The notes: generated by a model not told the origin, from the sequence alone. Shown: positions 1 through 7,944, counted from the first letter of the stretch. The stretch is DNA of 64,000 nucleotides from Enterobacter hormaechei subsp. xiangfangensis (GCF_001729785.1 NZ_CP017183.1:558001-622000), one strand, 5' to 3'. Translations and numbers: made by a program.

Positions 1-1
1 G

Positions 2-322
2 AATCCCGTCTGCCCGCAGTGGGGACTTAAACGCTCTATTACACCTTGTTTTGGTGCCCGTCTGGTACAGGAGGGGAACCGGCTGCATTTTCTCGCTGAC
101 CGGGCCGGGTTTAACGGTGCTTTCAGTAACAACGATGCATTGCGCCTTAACCAGGCATTTCCGTTGATGCTCAAACAACTGGAGTTGATGCTTTTTAGCG
201 GCAAGCCCAATCCCCGCTATCAGCAGTGCGTCACGCTTTATCACAACGGACTCACCTGCGAAGCCGATACGCTTGGTAGTTGTAGCTACATATACATTGC
301 TGTTTATCCCACTCAACTTTAA
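2..322 (+). CDS. cbeA: CbeA (YeeU/YafW/YfjZ) family antitoxin, 5' end outside window
   Basis: An open frame runs from the window edge for 106 codons to TAA. It carries the family landmarks I recognise from YeeU/YfjZ: TPCFGARLVQEGNRLH, LADRAG, QAFPLMLKQLELML, and near the end LTCEADTLGSC and AVYPT. Family members are about 120 residues, so some 15 N-terminal residues lie outside the window. These antitoxins belong to type IV pairs and oppose the CbtA toxin by stabilising its targets MreB and FtsZ (family knowledge). A truncated cbtA follows 20 bp downstream in the usual order. Such pairs are typical of enterobacterial genomic islands. Confidence 0.9.
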   Translation, partial: NPVCPQWGLKRSITPCFGARLVQEGNRLHFLADRAGFNGAFSNNDALRLNQAFPLMLKQLELMLFSGKPNPRYQQCVTLYHNGLTCEADTLGSCSYIYIAVYPTQL

Positions 323-342
323 TTTCTTTCAAGAGAGCCATA

Positions 343-441
343 ATGAAGTTTCTACCTGCAACAATTCTGCGTGCAGCGAAGTCATGCCCGACACCTGTCG
401 CAATCTGGCAAATGTTACTTACTCATTTGCTATCGGCATAG
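343..441 (+). pseudogene. cbtA: Truncated CbtA (YeeV/YkfI) family toxin remnant
   Basis: The first 32 codons match the N-terminus of CbtA/YkfI toxins (MKFLPATILRAAKSCPTP, then VAIWQMLLTHLL). The frame then hits TAG, where the family continues for about 90 more residues. Downstream sequence up to about 500 no longer resembles the family clearly in any frame. The gene lies 20 bp after the cbeA stop, the normal operon order. CbtA toxins bind FtsZ and MreB; this copy lacks most of the fold and is presumably inactive. Loss may be linked to the decayed IS110 element just downstream. Confidence 0.75.
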
Positions 442-722
442 TCTTTATCAAAATGAATTTAAACGGTGACTTAGAGTCCGCTTTGTGCCAGATATAGTCA
501 TTCGAACCCTGAGGGTTACACTTTTAAGTGATTCAGGGTATGCGCTTACTGGTTACGAATATTGTGCCAGAATCATGTGATTTGATGATTGCCGCTTTGC
601 TTTCGAGCCAGTAAGTGCTCCACGTTCGCTAACGAATACTCAGGGCATGCAGATAAACTGCTGACTATGTTTCTTCGAAGAGCGTGGAATGCATACCAAT
701 CCCCGGTTAAAAGGAGTTGGTG

Positions 723-2025
723 ATGACTGCTATAGATCAGTTTGCTGCTCATGTTGGTCTGGACTGGGCGGATAAAAAGCACGATGTCTGCGTTCAGTTT
801 AAAAACGGTGAGCGCGCATTCCATGTGATTAACCATACGCCGGAAGCGCTTGATACCTAGCTCAATGACTTGCATCAAAAGGTCAAAGGCAGGATCGCTA
901 TCGCCCTTGAACTGAAGAAAAGCCCGTTAGTGTACGCTCTCCAGAAGTCCCCCTTTATTACTGTCTTTCCTGTACACGCGTTATCATTGGCCCGCTATCG
1001 GCAGACCTTCTGGCCAAGTGGTGCGAAGGACGATCCGCAGGATGCCGGGTTGGCATTAGATCTGATGCTTCGCTATCCCCAAAAGATAAAACCCATCGAC
1101 CCCGACAATGCTGATATCCGTTTACTTCTTCAACTAGTCGAGCAGCGTAGACTGCTGGTAGAAGACAAACGCCTCTTTGTTAATCGGCTCATTAACACGC
1201 TTAAGCAGTATTATCCTCAACCCCTGGAATGGTTCTCGCATCGGGACAGTTTATTGTTCTGTGAGCTCATAATCCGCTGGCCAAGCCTGCAACAGCTCAA
1301 ACGTGCCAGGAGTGATACCGTCCGTCATTTTATGAAGGCAATAGGTGGTCCCGCTGTAGCGTATACAGAACAGCGAGTTACAAGCATTGCGAACGCTATT
1401 CCCCTAACCACTGATAAAAGTGTCATCAAGGCGAATGCGCTAATGGCAACAGCTCTTGAATCGCAAATCAAACTTGTAGGTGAATCTATCAGAACCTACG
1501 ACGAACGAATCGAATCGCTATTCGATACGCTTACGGATGCAGATCTGTTCAAATCACTGCCGGGCATGAGGCCGTGTATGGGCCCACGTATGCTTGCCGC
1601 ACTGGGTGATAACCGCGACCGCTTCAACAGCACTGAGGAAATTCAAAACTACGCAGGTATTGCACCGGTGACTGAACGAAGTGGCCAGAAATCCTGGGTT
1701 CACTGGCGATGGCAGTGTGCCAAGTTCGTCAGGCAAACCTTTGTCGAATGGGCTGCCAAGACGGTTAACTCATCATACTGGGCCAAGTTGTATTATCAGG
1801 GCTGCGAGAAAAAGGAAAACCTCATCAATCAGCGATCCGGGCTCTGGCATTCAAATGGATAAGGATTATTTACCGCTGCTGGAAGACCAGAACCCGTTAT
1901 GACGAAGCAAAATATTTGCTGGCACTGGAAGCGCGAAATTCGCCCTTATTGATGTCATAAAAAGCTTGTCGAATGTCTCAGGACGTGAAGCGGACATGTT
2001 TAACAACGGAATGCATTCAGTATAG
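723..2025 (+). pseudogene. IS110-family transposase, degenerate
   Basis: The reading starts at ATG 723 after an AAGGAG-like site and shows the IS110 N-terminal DEDD motif (HVGLDWADKKHDV). It stops at an in-frame TAG at 858-860. It then stays open from 861 to about 1810 with the transposase_20 signature (SLPGMRPCMGPRMLAALGD, YAGIAPVTERSG). Near 1812-1820 the frame slips: the expected KPHQSAIRALAFKWIRI reading continues in another frame. A second slip near 1940 leads to a natural-looking end at 2025. One nonsense codon and two frameshifts make it a pseudogene. IS110 elements often lack terminal inverted repeats, so I could not fix the element ends; bases 500-722 probably hold its left flank. 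Confidence 0.9.
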
Positions 2026-2169
2026 TTAGTGGATTTTCACGGGGAGATTAGGTTTTGAGAAATCTTGATCTAATTGTAAAGCTTGTTAATATAAAAACAA
2101 GAAATTAAACTAACAGTCAAATAAACAAGCTCAAACACCCTCCTGCTTAATTGAAAAGGATCATTAGCT

Positions 2170-3069
2170 ATGATTGACCCACTTATTAGAAACTTACAGA
2201 GTGACATTGCACTACTTCAGCTTTATATCGCGCAACGCAAACAGGCTGGATTTCATGACATGGAAAGAATGATTGAGTCATTGACCATCTTCATGTTTCG
2301 TGCGCTGAAAATGGGAGAGCTGGAAAATATGAATCAGATTAAAGTCAACTTTCCCGCCATTGATTTAGCTGACAATCAAAAAATGGTAGCGGTTCAAGTT
2401 ACTACGAATGCAAGTCCGGCAAAAATTAAAAAAACCATCGCAGCCTTTGAAAAGACAAATGAATTAGGAGTGAGTCTAAAAGACAAATACTCTCTTTTAT
2501 ATATTTTTGGTTTTTGTAAAACCTCAAAATATTCAGCTCCAAATTATTGTAAAATAATCGATCCCGGCTATTTCGTAAATGAACTTTGCGATAAAGCAGA
2601 TGAAAATATGATCCATGATATGCTTGATGCCATTCGTCGTCATCAGGATTATGCGTCATTACACCCATGGAGTGATAAAGATTCACTCGAAATAATACTC
2701 AATGTTATTAATCGCAATGCAATTAAACACCGCATGAGTTGCGAAGGCAGCATATCTGATATGCTTATCGGTTTAAAGGAAATTAATGAATTAATTACAA
2801 AAGGAACAATCCAACGTAAGCAACGTTCAAAATCGATATCTGACTTCAATGATCAAAGTATGGTTAAATTCCTGAGAGGTGTAATGGATGATCTGTCTGT
2901 CATTCAAGCTATAGTGAATAAATCAAAAGTTAACCAAGGTGATATGGTTTGTATCAGCTATGAAGATATGATTGCCATTGATAAATTAAAAGCTAAAATA
3001 GCAAACGATTCATCAGAGATTGCAAGTCTAAATAACATTGACATAGCACTAAATATTGTTGATTTATAA
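2170..3069 (+). CDS. SMEK-domain-like protein, putative PD-(D/E)XK-type nuclease fold
   Basis: A 299-residue AT-rich gene starting at ATG 2170 behind an AAAAGGA site. The N-terminal part (about 1-170) resembles what annotation pipelines call a SMEK domain: a helical start (LQSDIALLQLYIAQRK), then FPAIDLADNQKMVAVQVTTN and KIKKTIAAFEK. The D-x(n)-(Q/E)-x-(T/K) arrangement on consecutive strands recalls restriction-endonuclease-like folds; that is inference. The C-terminal half is helical with no motif I recognise. It is monocistronic, followed by a weak hairpin plus T-run, and sits in an island end beside other defence-type genes. Base composition is much more AT-rich than the core genes, suggesting transfer. 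Confidence 0.6.
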   Translation: MIDPLIRNLQSDIALLQLYIAQRKQAGFHDMERMIESLTIFMFRALKMGELENMNQIKVNFPAIDLADNQKMVAVQVTTNASPAKIKKTIAAFEKTNELGVSLKDKYSLLYIFGFCKTSKYSAPNYCKIIDPGYFVNELCDKADENMIHDMLDAIRRHQDYASLHPWSDKDSLEIILNVINRNAIKHRMSCEGSISDMLIGLKEINELITKGTIQRKQRSKSISDFNDQSMVKFLRGVMDDLSVIQAIVNKSKVNQGDMVCISYEDMIAIDKLKAKIANDSSEIASLNNIDIALNIVDL

Positions 3070-3102
3070 GTGGCGACTTAGTAATTACAGATATTGATTA
3101 GC

Positions 3103-3138
3103 AGGCTTCATTGAATAATATTTATTTGGAGCCTTTTT
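3103..3138 (+). terminator. Weak rho-independent terminator after the SMEK-like gene
   Basis: GGCTTC and GGAGCC can pair across an AT-rich loop of about 20 nt and are followed by TTTTT. The stem is short with one G-U pair and the loop is long, so this is weak. Confidence 0.4.
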
Positions 3139-3312
3139 ATTGTTTATCGACATTATCTCTTCGCTCATAGCAGCCCTGTTGGAGAAGGCATCTATGTACA
3201 AGGAGCTGTTAACATAAGCGAGTCTCACTATTTAGAATAGGAAAAGCTCAGGAAAAATTCGTACTAAACTCCGCCAAAGCTTTGACCAAAATCTGTAAAT
3301 ATGCAAAACTGA

Positions 3313-3337
3313 GGGGCGGGTCATATTGACTCGCCCC
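3313..3337 (-). terminator. Hairpin downstream of the methyltransferase operon
   Basis: A 10-bp stem (GGGGCGGGTC / GACTCGCCCC, one G-T wobble) with loop ATATT lies about 60 bp past the minus-strand methyltransferase stop. On the minus strand it is followed by TCAGTTTTGC, a modest U-run. It probably ends the two-gene minus-strand unit. Confidence 0.5.
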
Positions 3338-3395
3338 AGCGAACTAATAAGTAAAAAGCACCTTCTAAGATTTTTTTGAAATAGACTAAATATGC

Positions 3396-4052
3396 TTATT
3401 TTTTACCAACAACCACATATGAACTGCCTGCTTTACTCCATGACTTTATTATTGCCAATTTGTTATCTAAGCAAATTTCACTTACAGTATTCTCATCCAG
3501 CAAACCATAATAGGAAGCATTGCGAGAGTTTTGGTATATATACCCATGCAAATGCTTAATTCCACTCTCATACTTCTTGAAATAAGAGCTTTTGTATTGA
3601 TTGACAATCATTGCTTCACCATCACTCTTTAATAATTCTCTAATCGCACTAATGATTTTGTAAATTGTGGATTTACATGGAATAGCGGAAAGCACGTTTG
3701 CGCAAAGTATGAAATCATAAAGATTCGTTATTTTATCTATACTTTCAAAAGAAACAACATTAGCATTTCTATAGTTATTAGCCACATAATCTGGAATTGT
3801 GGTTTGTACACCTCTGATAATTTGCACTCTTTCTAGCTGTTTTCTGGAATCTAAAAATGTCACAGTTTCAAATTTATTTACTAATTGTCCTGAATATCTA
3901 AGCTTTCCACATCCAAAATCAAGTGCGCTACCTTTTTTAATAGAGTTTTTAATATGATCGCAGAGATAGCTAGATGGCATGGTATGCGGTTTGGCTGCAT
4001 TTTCTGAACGTATGATTATTCCATTTATCTTGTAATTCAAAACTAACTCCAT
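3396..4052 (-). CDS. Class I SAM-dependent methyltransferase, island-borne
   Basis: A 218-residue protein with a Rossmann methyltransferase core. Motif I is ALDFGCGK at residues 43-50, an acidic strand-2 end is TFLDSRK, and a motif IV-like stretch is YDFILCANVLSAIP. The layout resembles small-molecule or protein methyltransferases; no DNA-methyltransferase catalytic motif (NPPY or PC) is visible, so I would not call it a modification enzyme. ATG 4052 directly abuts the TAA of the upstream membrane-protein gene (TAAATG), which implies translational coupling. The sequence is strongly AT-rich compared with the core genome. The substrate is unknown. Confidence 0.7.
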   Translation of the reverse strand: MELVLNYKINGIIIRSENAAKPHTMPSSYLCDHIKNSIKKGSALDFGCGKLRYSGQLVNKFETVTFLDSRKQLERVQIIRGVQTTIPDYVANNYRNANVVSFESIDKITNLYDFILCANVLSAIPCKSTIYKIISAIRELLKSDGEAMIVNQYKSSYFKKYESGIKHLHGYIYQNSRNASYYGLLDENTVSEICLDNKLAIIKSWSKAGSSYVVVGKK

Positions 4053-4796
4053 TTAACAAATGTTGTTATTATTAAAGAATTCCTTTATTTTATCATCAGG
4101 TATTTGTCTTACTTGACTTTCAGTTCTTGGTTTAACAGAGGCTATAAAAATCAGAAAATTGAAGACAACAAGAGAAATAATCCACAACCAAAGGTTATTT
4201 AAAGAACCAGTAACGGAGAATAGATTAGTTAATTTAGCTAAACTTATTACTAAAACAGTAATAAATGCAATTACTGTATGTTCAAAGAAAACCCAAAAGT
4301 AATAAACCTTGTTCCAGAAAAGCTCAACGTAATGTTTATCTTTTAACTCTTTAACTTCTGGGTAATACAGTTTACTCATTACCTTGTAAGATTCATCACT
4401 GGTTAGCTTTCTCGTAACGCCTGCGATTTTCGCTAGTGGTTTAATAATTAAGAAGTTATCCCATGCCTTTCTTACCCCAATGATTTTTGCCACGTTATTA
4501 TGTAGATCTAAAGCTCCGCTAATAACTGACCAGAAAATTGAAAATGCAATTGGTAATATACCAAATGTTAATATCCACTTAATAAACTCTTCGTAGTCTT
4601 TAATTGGGGGGATGTACTTGGCATTAATGCCAACTAATGGCATGTAGCCATAAACAACTAATGATAGATAAAATATAAATGTAGTAATAAAAGTTGCCTT
4701 ATGGAGCATAGGCAACATTTCATTATAATTCTTTGGTGGTTCTAACATTTCACTCTCCAAGCATTCAAAAAGCGCTAATTTTCTATAATCACACAA
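4053..4796 (-). CDS. Four-helix membrane protein paired with methyltransferase
   Basis: I do not recognise this 247-residue protein. Hydrophobic segments lie near residues 33-54, 72-92, 165-187 and 200-220, giving two hairpins separated by a charged cytoplasmic-type loop (about 95-160). A 30-residue polar N-terminus and an Asn-rich tail flank them. It is the first gene of a two-gene minus-strand unit; its stop codon abuts the methyltransferase start. AT-rich composition and position in a defence-rich island end suggest a transferred cassette. Function is unknown. A defence role, with the membrane protein as effector or anchor, is only a hypothesis. Confidence 0.6.
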   Translation of the reverse strand: MCDYRKLALFECLESEMLEPPKNYNEMLPMLHKATFITTFIFYLSLVVYGYMPLVGINAKYIPPIKDYEEFIKWILTFGILPIAFSIFWSVISGALDLHNNVAKIIGVRKAWDNFLIIKPLAKIAGVTRKLTSDESYKVMSKLYYPEVKELKDKHYVELFWNKVYYFWVFFEHTVIAFITVLVISLAKLTNLFSVTGSLNNLWLWIISLVVFNFLIFIASVKPRTESQVRQIPDDKIKEFFNNNNIC

Positions 4797-5120
4797 CGCA
4801 ACTAACGCATTTAAAGCTTAATCGTCCTTGGTTTCTTAATTTAACACTGCAATTTTATCTAAATCTTTTTGATTGATCTAGTCCTCAAAGAAACCTACTG
4901 TGCAAATATCTATTCTGACTGCATCCACTTTTATGTATGTCACTTCCACACTGGCACCTGTAATGCTTTAAGCAACCAAAATCCATCATCAGTACCGAAG
5001 CTTCGATGTCCGTTCATCGCTCATAGCAGACAACAAGCGCCTAGATTCTGTCCATCTTGTGCCAGAAGCAGTCAATGCTAGTATTGTGATATATCGAACA
5101 ACGAGTGAAGGCTAGGGTAT
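4797..5120. other. Gene-poor stretch
   Basis: 324 bp between the divergent membrane-protein and winged-helix genes. A 70-codon open frame at 4869-5081 has no credible ribosome site and unusual composition (many His, Cys and Ser), so I do not accept it. AT-rich sequence at 4800-4880 may hold the minus-strand promoter, but I cannot pick clear boxes. Confidence 0.4.
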
Positions 5121-5366
5121 ATGACGGTAACTAGGGAAAGCATGAAACAATGGATCATCGAGTGTCTTCAGAAACGGGGCGGTAGTGCTTGGCCACGTGA
5201 AGTCTCAAAGTATGTATGGGACAGCTACGAGGCTGAGCTTAGGGATTCCGGCGATATATTGTATACGTGGCAATATGACATTCGTTGGGCCGCTCAACAA
5301 TTGAGAAACGGGGGCACTCTGAAACCTGTTAATAGACGCAGAGATTTGCCATGGGAACTAGCATAG
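5121..5366 (+). CDS. Small winged-helix (Mrr N-terminal-like) protein
   Basis: An 81-residue protein: an opening helix, GGSAWPREVSKYVWDSYE, then a second helix and a wing (WQYDIRWAAQQLRNGG, PWELA). The pattern W-x3-WA-x2-L-x2-G-x-L, ending in a W-x-L strand, resembles the winged-helix N-domain of Mrr-type restriction proteins, where it contacts DNA. Here it stands alone with no nuclease domain in frame downstream. It could be a residue of a larger restriction gene or a free-standing DNA-binding protein. ATG 5121 lies 8 bp after AAGGCTAGGG, a usable ribosome site. Confidence 0.55.
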   Translation: MTVTRESMKQWIIECLQKRGGSAWPREVSKYVWDSYEAELRDSGDILYTWQYDIRWAAQQLRNGGTLKPVNRRRDLPWELA

Positions 5367-5611
5367 TAACAGTGAGTGTTCGTTTTACACCGACAGCTGA
5401 CTTTGCCCTGAGGGAGGTGTTGCCTCTGAAGAAAACGTTCCTGCCTGCCTGAATCTTGCTTCGACAGCCATATTGGTGGTCTACTGATATGGCTTTATAC
5501 CCACTTTCAATGTCTACTTTTTGTACGGATTTAATTTGTGGGTACAAGTGCGGGTATAATTACTTATTCCTAATTATAAACTACATTGATATCAGTCTAT
5601 TGGGTGTGAAA
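5367..5611. other. Island-end non-coding region with integrase-arm-like repeats
   Basis: No supported gene. Between about 5495 and 5605 there are several copies of a GTGGGTA-like word on both strands (TATACCCAC, GTGGGTACAA, GCGGGTATAA, TTGGGTG). They lie just inside the leuX-like att copy at 5612. Repeats of this kind next to an att core are what tyrosine-integrase arm sites look like; this is inference from position. Confidence 0.35.
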
Positions 5612-5628
5612 TTCGAGTCCGGCCTTCG
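5612..5628 (+). other. attachment site: 17-bp copy of leuX tRNA 3' end
   Basis: The 17-mer TTCGAGTCCGGCCTTCG is identical to the T-arm and acceptor 3' half of tRNA-Leu leuX as I recall it. The following bases (CACT instead of GCACCA) diverge, and no tRNA body precedes it. A partial tRNA 3' end in this orientation is the standard right-hand att scar of an element integrated into a tRNA gene lying to the left. Everything from here to beyond the left window edge is therefore likely one leuX island, and sequence to the right older chromosome. Confidence 0.75.
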
Positions 5629-5634
5629 CACTCA

Positions 5635-6501
5635 TCATCTAAACACCTCCCTACGATGCCACTCTACATATCCCTCCTTTGGATAGTTCCCTTTCACCAT
5701 CGGCAACGCAATCTGCTTCCCGGCAAAATCCCAGAACAGCCGCCCAACAATCCCGCCCCCATTCACCGCCTCGGAAACCAGCACCCGCATACTCTCATCC
5801 AGCCCAATCGATCCCTTATCAAACGCCTTATGATGAATCGCACACAGTGCCAGTCCGTTCTGGATCTCACACGGTCCGCCAAACTGCTTCCACTTGATAT
5901 GCGCGGCTTCAAGTCCAACAGAGGCGTTATCATGCCGCATGTTAAACCCGCAGATTGCGCACTCATAGTTATAGGCACGCAGCACCTGCTGGCGGAACAG
6001 CGGATCGCGAACCTTACGGATCTGCTGAATATCAAAACCCATCTCATCCGCGATCTCTTCCTGAATGCTTTCGGGAAAATGCGCTTCAAGGATCTGCTGC
6101 GCCAGCGAGCCTATCAGGTTTTTGTTCTTATTCAGCAGCGCAAAGTGTTCTTCATCAAACCCGCCTGCGACGTTATGTTCCACAAGTTCTTTAACGGGCG
6201 GCTGCTTACTGCCAGTGGTCAAACAAAACTCAGTATTCTTCAGATCCCAAAAGCCGTCCCCTTTGAGCCTCCAGAAGGGCATATTTGGGTAATGCGCCTT
6301 CCTCTGTGGGCCAAAGCGTTCTAGCAGGCTAAGCAACTGTTCGTGGACCTCAGTACCGTAATCAAACAGTCGTGCATGCCCCTGCTGATAGCTCGCCAGC
6401 ACGTACAGAAGCAATAAAGGCTTATGCGGCGCACGCTGTTCGCCTTTGCGCCAGATGGTGATGTCGGCAATTGCCTGTTCGAGAGTTTTGCTGGAAGCCA
6501 T
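5635..6501 (-). CDS. HNH endonuclease, phosphorothioated-DNA-type (ScoMcrA-like)
   Basis: 288 residues from ATG 6501; a TTG 42 bp upstream is an alternative start, and neither has a strong ribosome site. The N-terminal half carries WRKGEQRAPHKPLLLLYVL, characteristic of the sulfur-binding domain proteins annotated as phosphorothioated-DNA-binding restriction endonucleases. The C-terminal HNH module is at about 181-232: CAIC, then LEAAHI, then NGLALCAIHHKAFD, giving Cys and His zinc ligands and the catalytic His. Such enzymes cut DNA bearing Dnd-type phosphorothioates and act as type IV restriction (family knowledge). No dnd or ssp genes are in the window, consistent with a stand-alone barrier to modified foreign DNA. 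Confidence 0.8.
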   Translation of the reverse strand: MASSKTLEQAIADITIWRKGEQRAPHKPLLLLYVLASYQQGHARLFDYGTEVHEQLLSLLERFGPQRKAHYPNMPFWRLKGDGFWDLKNTEFCLTTGSKQPPVKELVEHNVAGGFDEEHFALLNKNKNLIGSLAQQILEAHFPESIQEEIADEMGFDIQQIRKVRDPLFRQQVLRAYNYECAICGFNMRHDNASVGLEAAHIKWKQFGGPCEIQNGLALCAIHHKAFDKGSIGLDESMRVLVSEAVNGGGIVGRLFWDFAGKQIALPMVKGNYPKEGYVEWHRREVFR

Positions 6502-6649
6502 CGCGTTACGGAAGAGGGTAAATAATTGCGATGATGCTCGCAAAACTCAGACCAATCAACCTGTAACCAACAAAAACATGACCTTACCCCACAGAACCTT
6601 ATTTCCTGAATCCCCCTCGCAAATTCTAAATTTACCCCACACCAAACCG

Positions 6650-6676
6650 CTGTATTTATATTCAGCCCTGTATAAT
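6650..6676 (+). promoter_or_regulatory. symE promoter with LexA (SOS) box
   Basis: CTGTATTTATATTCAG at 6650-6665 matches the LexA consensus CTGT-N8-ACAG except for one base. A perfect TATAAT -10 lies at 6671-6676, so the box covers the -35 zone. E. coli symE is LexA-repressed, which supports the assignment. Confidence 0.75.
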
Positions 6677-6730
6677 GGGCACCAGAGATTACGCCGAACG
6701 GCAAAAGTAGTATCGAGGAATATTTAACGA

Positions 6731-6808
6731 AGAATTCGCGATATGAAGGTGCTGCAACACCCCCATACCGCTAACCACAACCAACTAGACAGGAGTTGAA
6801 AATGGCTG
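6731..6808 (-). ncRNA. symR: SymR antisense RNA
   Basis: Read on the minus strand from about 6808, the sequence includes TTGTGGTTAGCGGTATGGGG, which closely follows the middle of E. coli SymR as I remember it. It ends in a long imperfect hairpin (GCGGTATG... paired with ...CATATCGC) before a U-containing run. Its length of about 77 nt fits. It covers the symE ribosome site and start codon, so it would repress symE translation as in E. coli. Its promoter is called separately. Confidence 0.7.
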
Positions 6809-7269
6809 CGACGAATTTTAAGCCAGAGTTTACTATTTGCAAAACAGAATCAGACGCTTTCACCGGCGTGATTGAAAACCGCGAGCTGGTACGCAAAAAC
6901 AGCGCCCGCCGTCTTCACGGCAACCAACCCAACGCGGCACCCATTCATCTCCGCGCGGAAACGCCGCAGGACAGTGCCGCCTGCTGCGAACTCTATGCAC
7001 GCATCGATATGAAATACCTTCTTTTGGGCGGCGACTGGTTAAAACGTGCGGGCTTTATCGACGGCATGCCGGTGAAAATCCGCGCCATGAAAGACTGCAT
7101 TGTGATTACGCCACAACATACAAGAGAATTATGGGGATGCCTGAAAGGTATGAGTGTGGTGAATATAAATAAGCAAAAAGTCGCGCAGTGGTTGAAGACG
7201 TTTCCGGGAGCGCTGAATGATACTGGAGATATCCCGGTAGTTAAGCGCAATATAGGACAGGCAAAATAA
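6802..7269 (+). CDS. symE: SymE-like SOS-induced toxin, long form
   Basis: 155 residues from ATG 6802, with AGGAG six bases upstream. The SymE core is at residues about 72-102: a K/R-rich strand, GDWLKRAGFIDGMPVKIR, then MKDCIVIT, the AbrB-like swapped-hairpin fold of the SymE toxin family. SymE from E. coli is 113 residues; this one has an N-terminal extension of about 50 residues and a different C-tail. E. coli SymE condenses nucleoids and affects RNA; the gene is SOS-induced and silenced by SymR. Both controls are visible here (LexA box, antisense RNA). It sits in the restriction cluster, as in E. coli. Confidence 0.85.
   Translation: MAATNFKPEFTICKTESDAFTGVIENRELVRKNSARRLHGNQPNAAPIHLRAETPQDSAACCELYARIDMKYLLLGGDWLKRAGFIDGMPVKIRAMKDCIVITPQHTRELWGCLKGMSVVNINKQKVAQWLKTFPGALNDTGDIPVVKRNIGQAK
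6815..6842 (-). promoter_or_regulatory. symR promoter inside the symE 5' coding region
   Basis: On the minus strand, TTGCAA (6842-6837) and TAAAAT (6820-6815) are spaced by 16 bp, giving a start near 6808. This places the antisense start just inside symE codon 3, as expected for SymR. Confidence 0.6.
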
Positions 7270-7280
7270 TATCGAATTGG

Positions 7281-7313
7281 AACACCCTTGATCCTAAATC
7301 GAGGGTGTTTAAA
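7281..7313 (+). terminator. Rho-independent terminator after symE
   Basis: AACACCCTTGAT pairs with ATCGAGGGTGTT (one G-U) around a 5-nt loop, followed by TTAAATT. A strong stem right after the symE stop. Confidence 0.8.
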
Positions 7314-7485
7314 TTAGTGGAAGGCGTAGTCTATTTTTTCAATAATATAATTGAACTGAATGTTATAGCTGTGTTTTGATCATTGTGATTATATTAGAAG
7401 GTTTTACAGAAGTATGCTGGAGATCTCAATTTAGTTATTGTCCAGCATTTATGATTCTTACTGGAGCAACTCAATGGAATGAACT

Positions 7486-7944
7486 ATGGACACAACAGAA
7501 GAACTAAATGAAACGTATTTTTATGCTGGCAGAACCAATCTTACCGCGGCAGGACTTTTTTTTATGATCTACTGTGAATCAATTGCCGATCATTTTGGTA
7601 TTGACGATGTGGCAGGAATTGCTGCGTTATACAGTGGTGCTAATAATCAAACGACTAGAAAGAAACCCGCGGGAGCTACGGAAGGAACGTCCCGAGCCTC
7701 GAAAGCCATGAGGAACTATTTCAAACAGGCGAAATTTCCTTATGGCATTAAGCTGCCTACCTGGGTTGGTGGGTACACTCCGTGGACAGTAAAGTGTCGA
7801 ATGGTATCGAAAGTGAGTGCGTTTGTTGGCAGGACAATACCGTTAATAGGCATAGTGATATTAGTCGCTGATGTATCACTAATCACCTATGCTGCAATAC
7901 GTGATTATAATCGAATTGCGCGGGGCAGCGACAAACTATGGTAG
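7486..7944 (+). CDS. Putative T6SS-linked membrane effector-like protein
   Basis: 152 residues from ATG 7486. The N-terminal third looks soluble; residues about 60-75 are Lys/Thr/Gly-rich linker. A basic aromatic stretch (FPYGIKLPTWVGGYTPW) precedes one long hydrophobic segment near 115-138 (GRTIPLIGIVILVADVSLI). Its stop overlaps the start of the downstream DUF1493 gene by 7 bp, so the two are translationally coupled, and an hcp gene follows. I recall similar small membrane proteins beside DUF1493 genes in T6SS-linked loci. An effector with DUF1493 as its immunity partner is plausible but unproven; the biochemical activity is unknown. Confidence 0.55.
   Translation: MDTTEELNETYFYAGRTNLTAAGLFFMIYCESIADHFGIDDVAGIAALYSGANNQTTRKKPAGATEGTSRASKAMRNYFKQAKFPYGIKLPTWVGGYTPWTVKCRMVSKVSAFVGRTIPLIGIVILVADVSLITYAAIRDYNRIARGSDKLW

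Noticed and set aside
3154..5032. Word TCGCTCATAGCAG occurring twice (about 3154 and 5020)
   Set aside because: Only 13 bp with unrelated flanks; not enough to call a repeat or att site.
4869..5081. 70-codon frame in the island gap
   Set aside because: No ribosome site and implausible composition.
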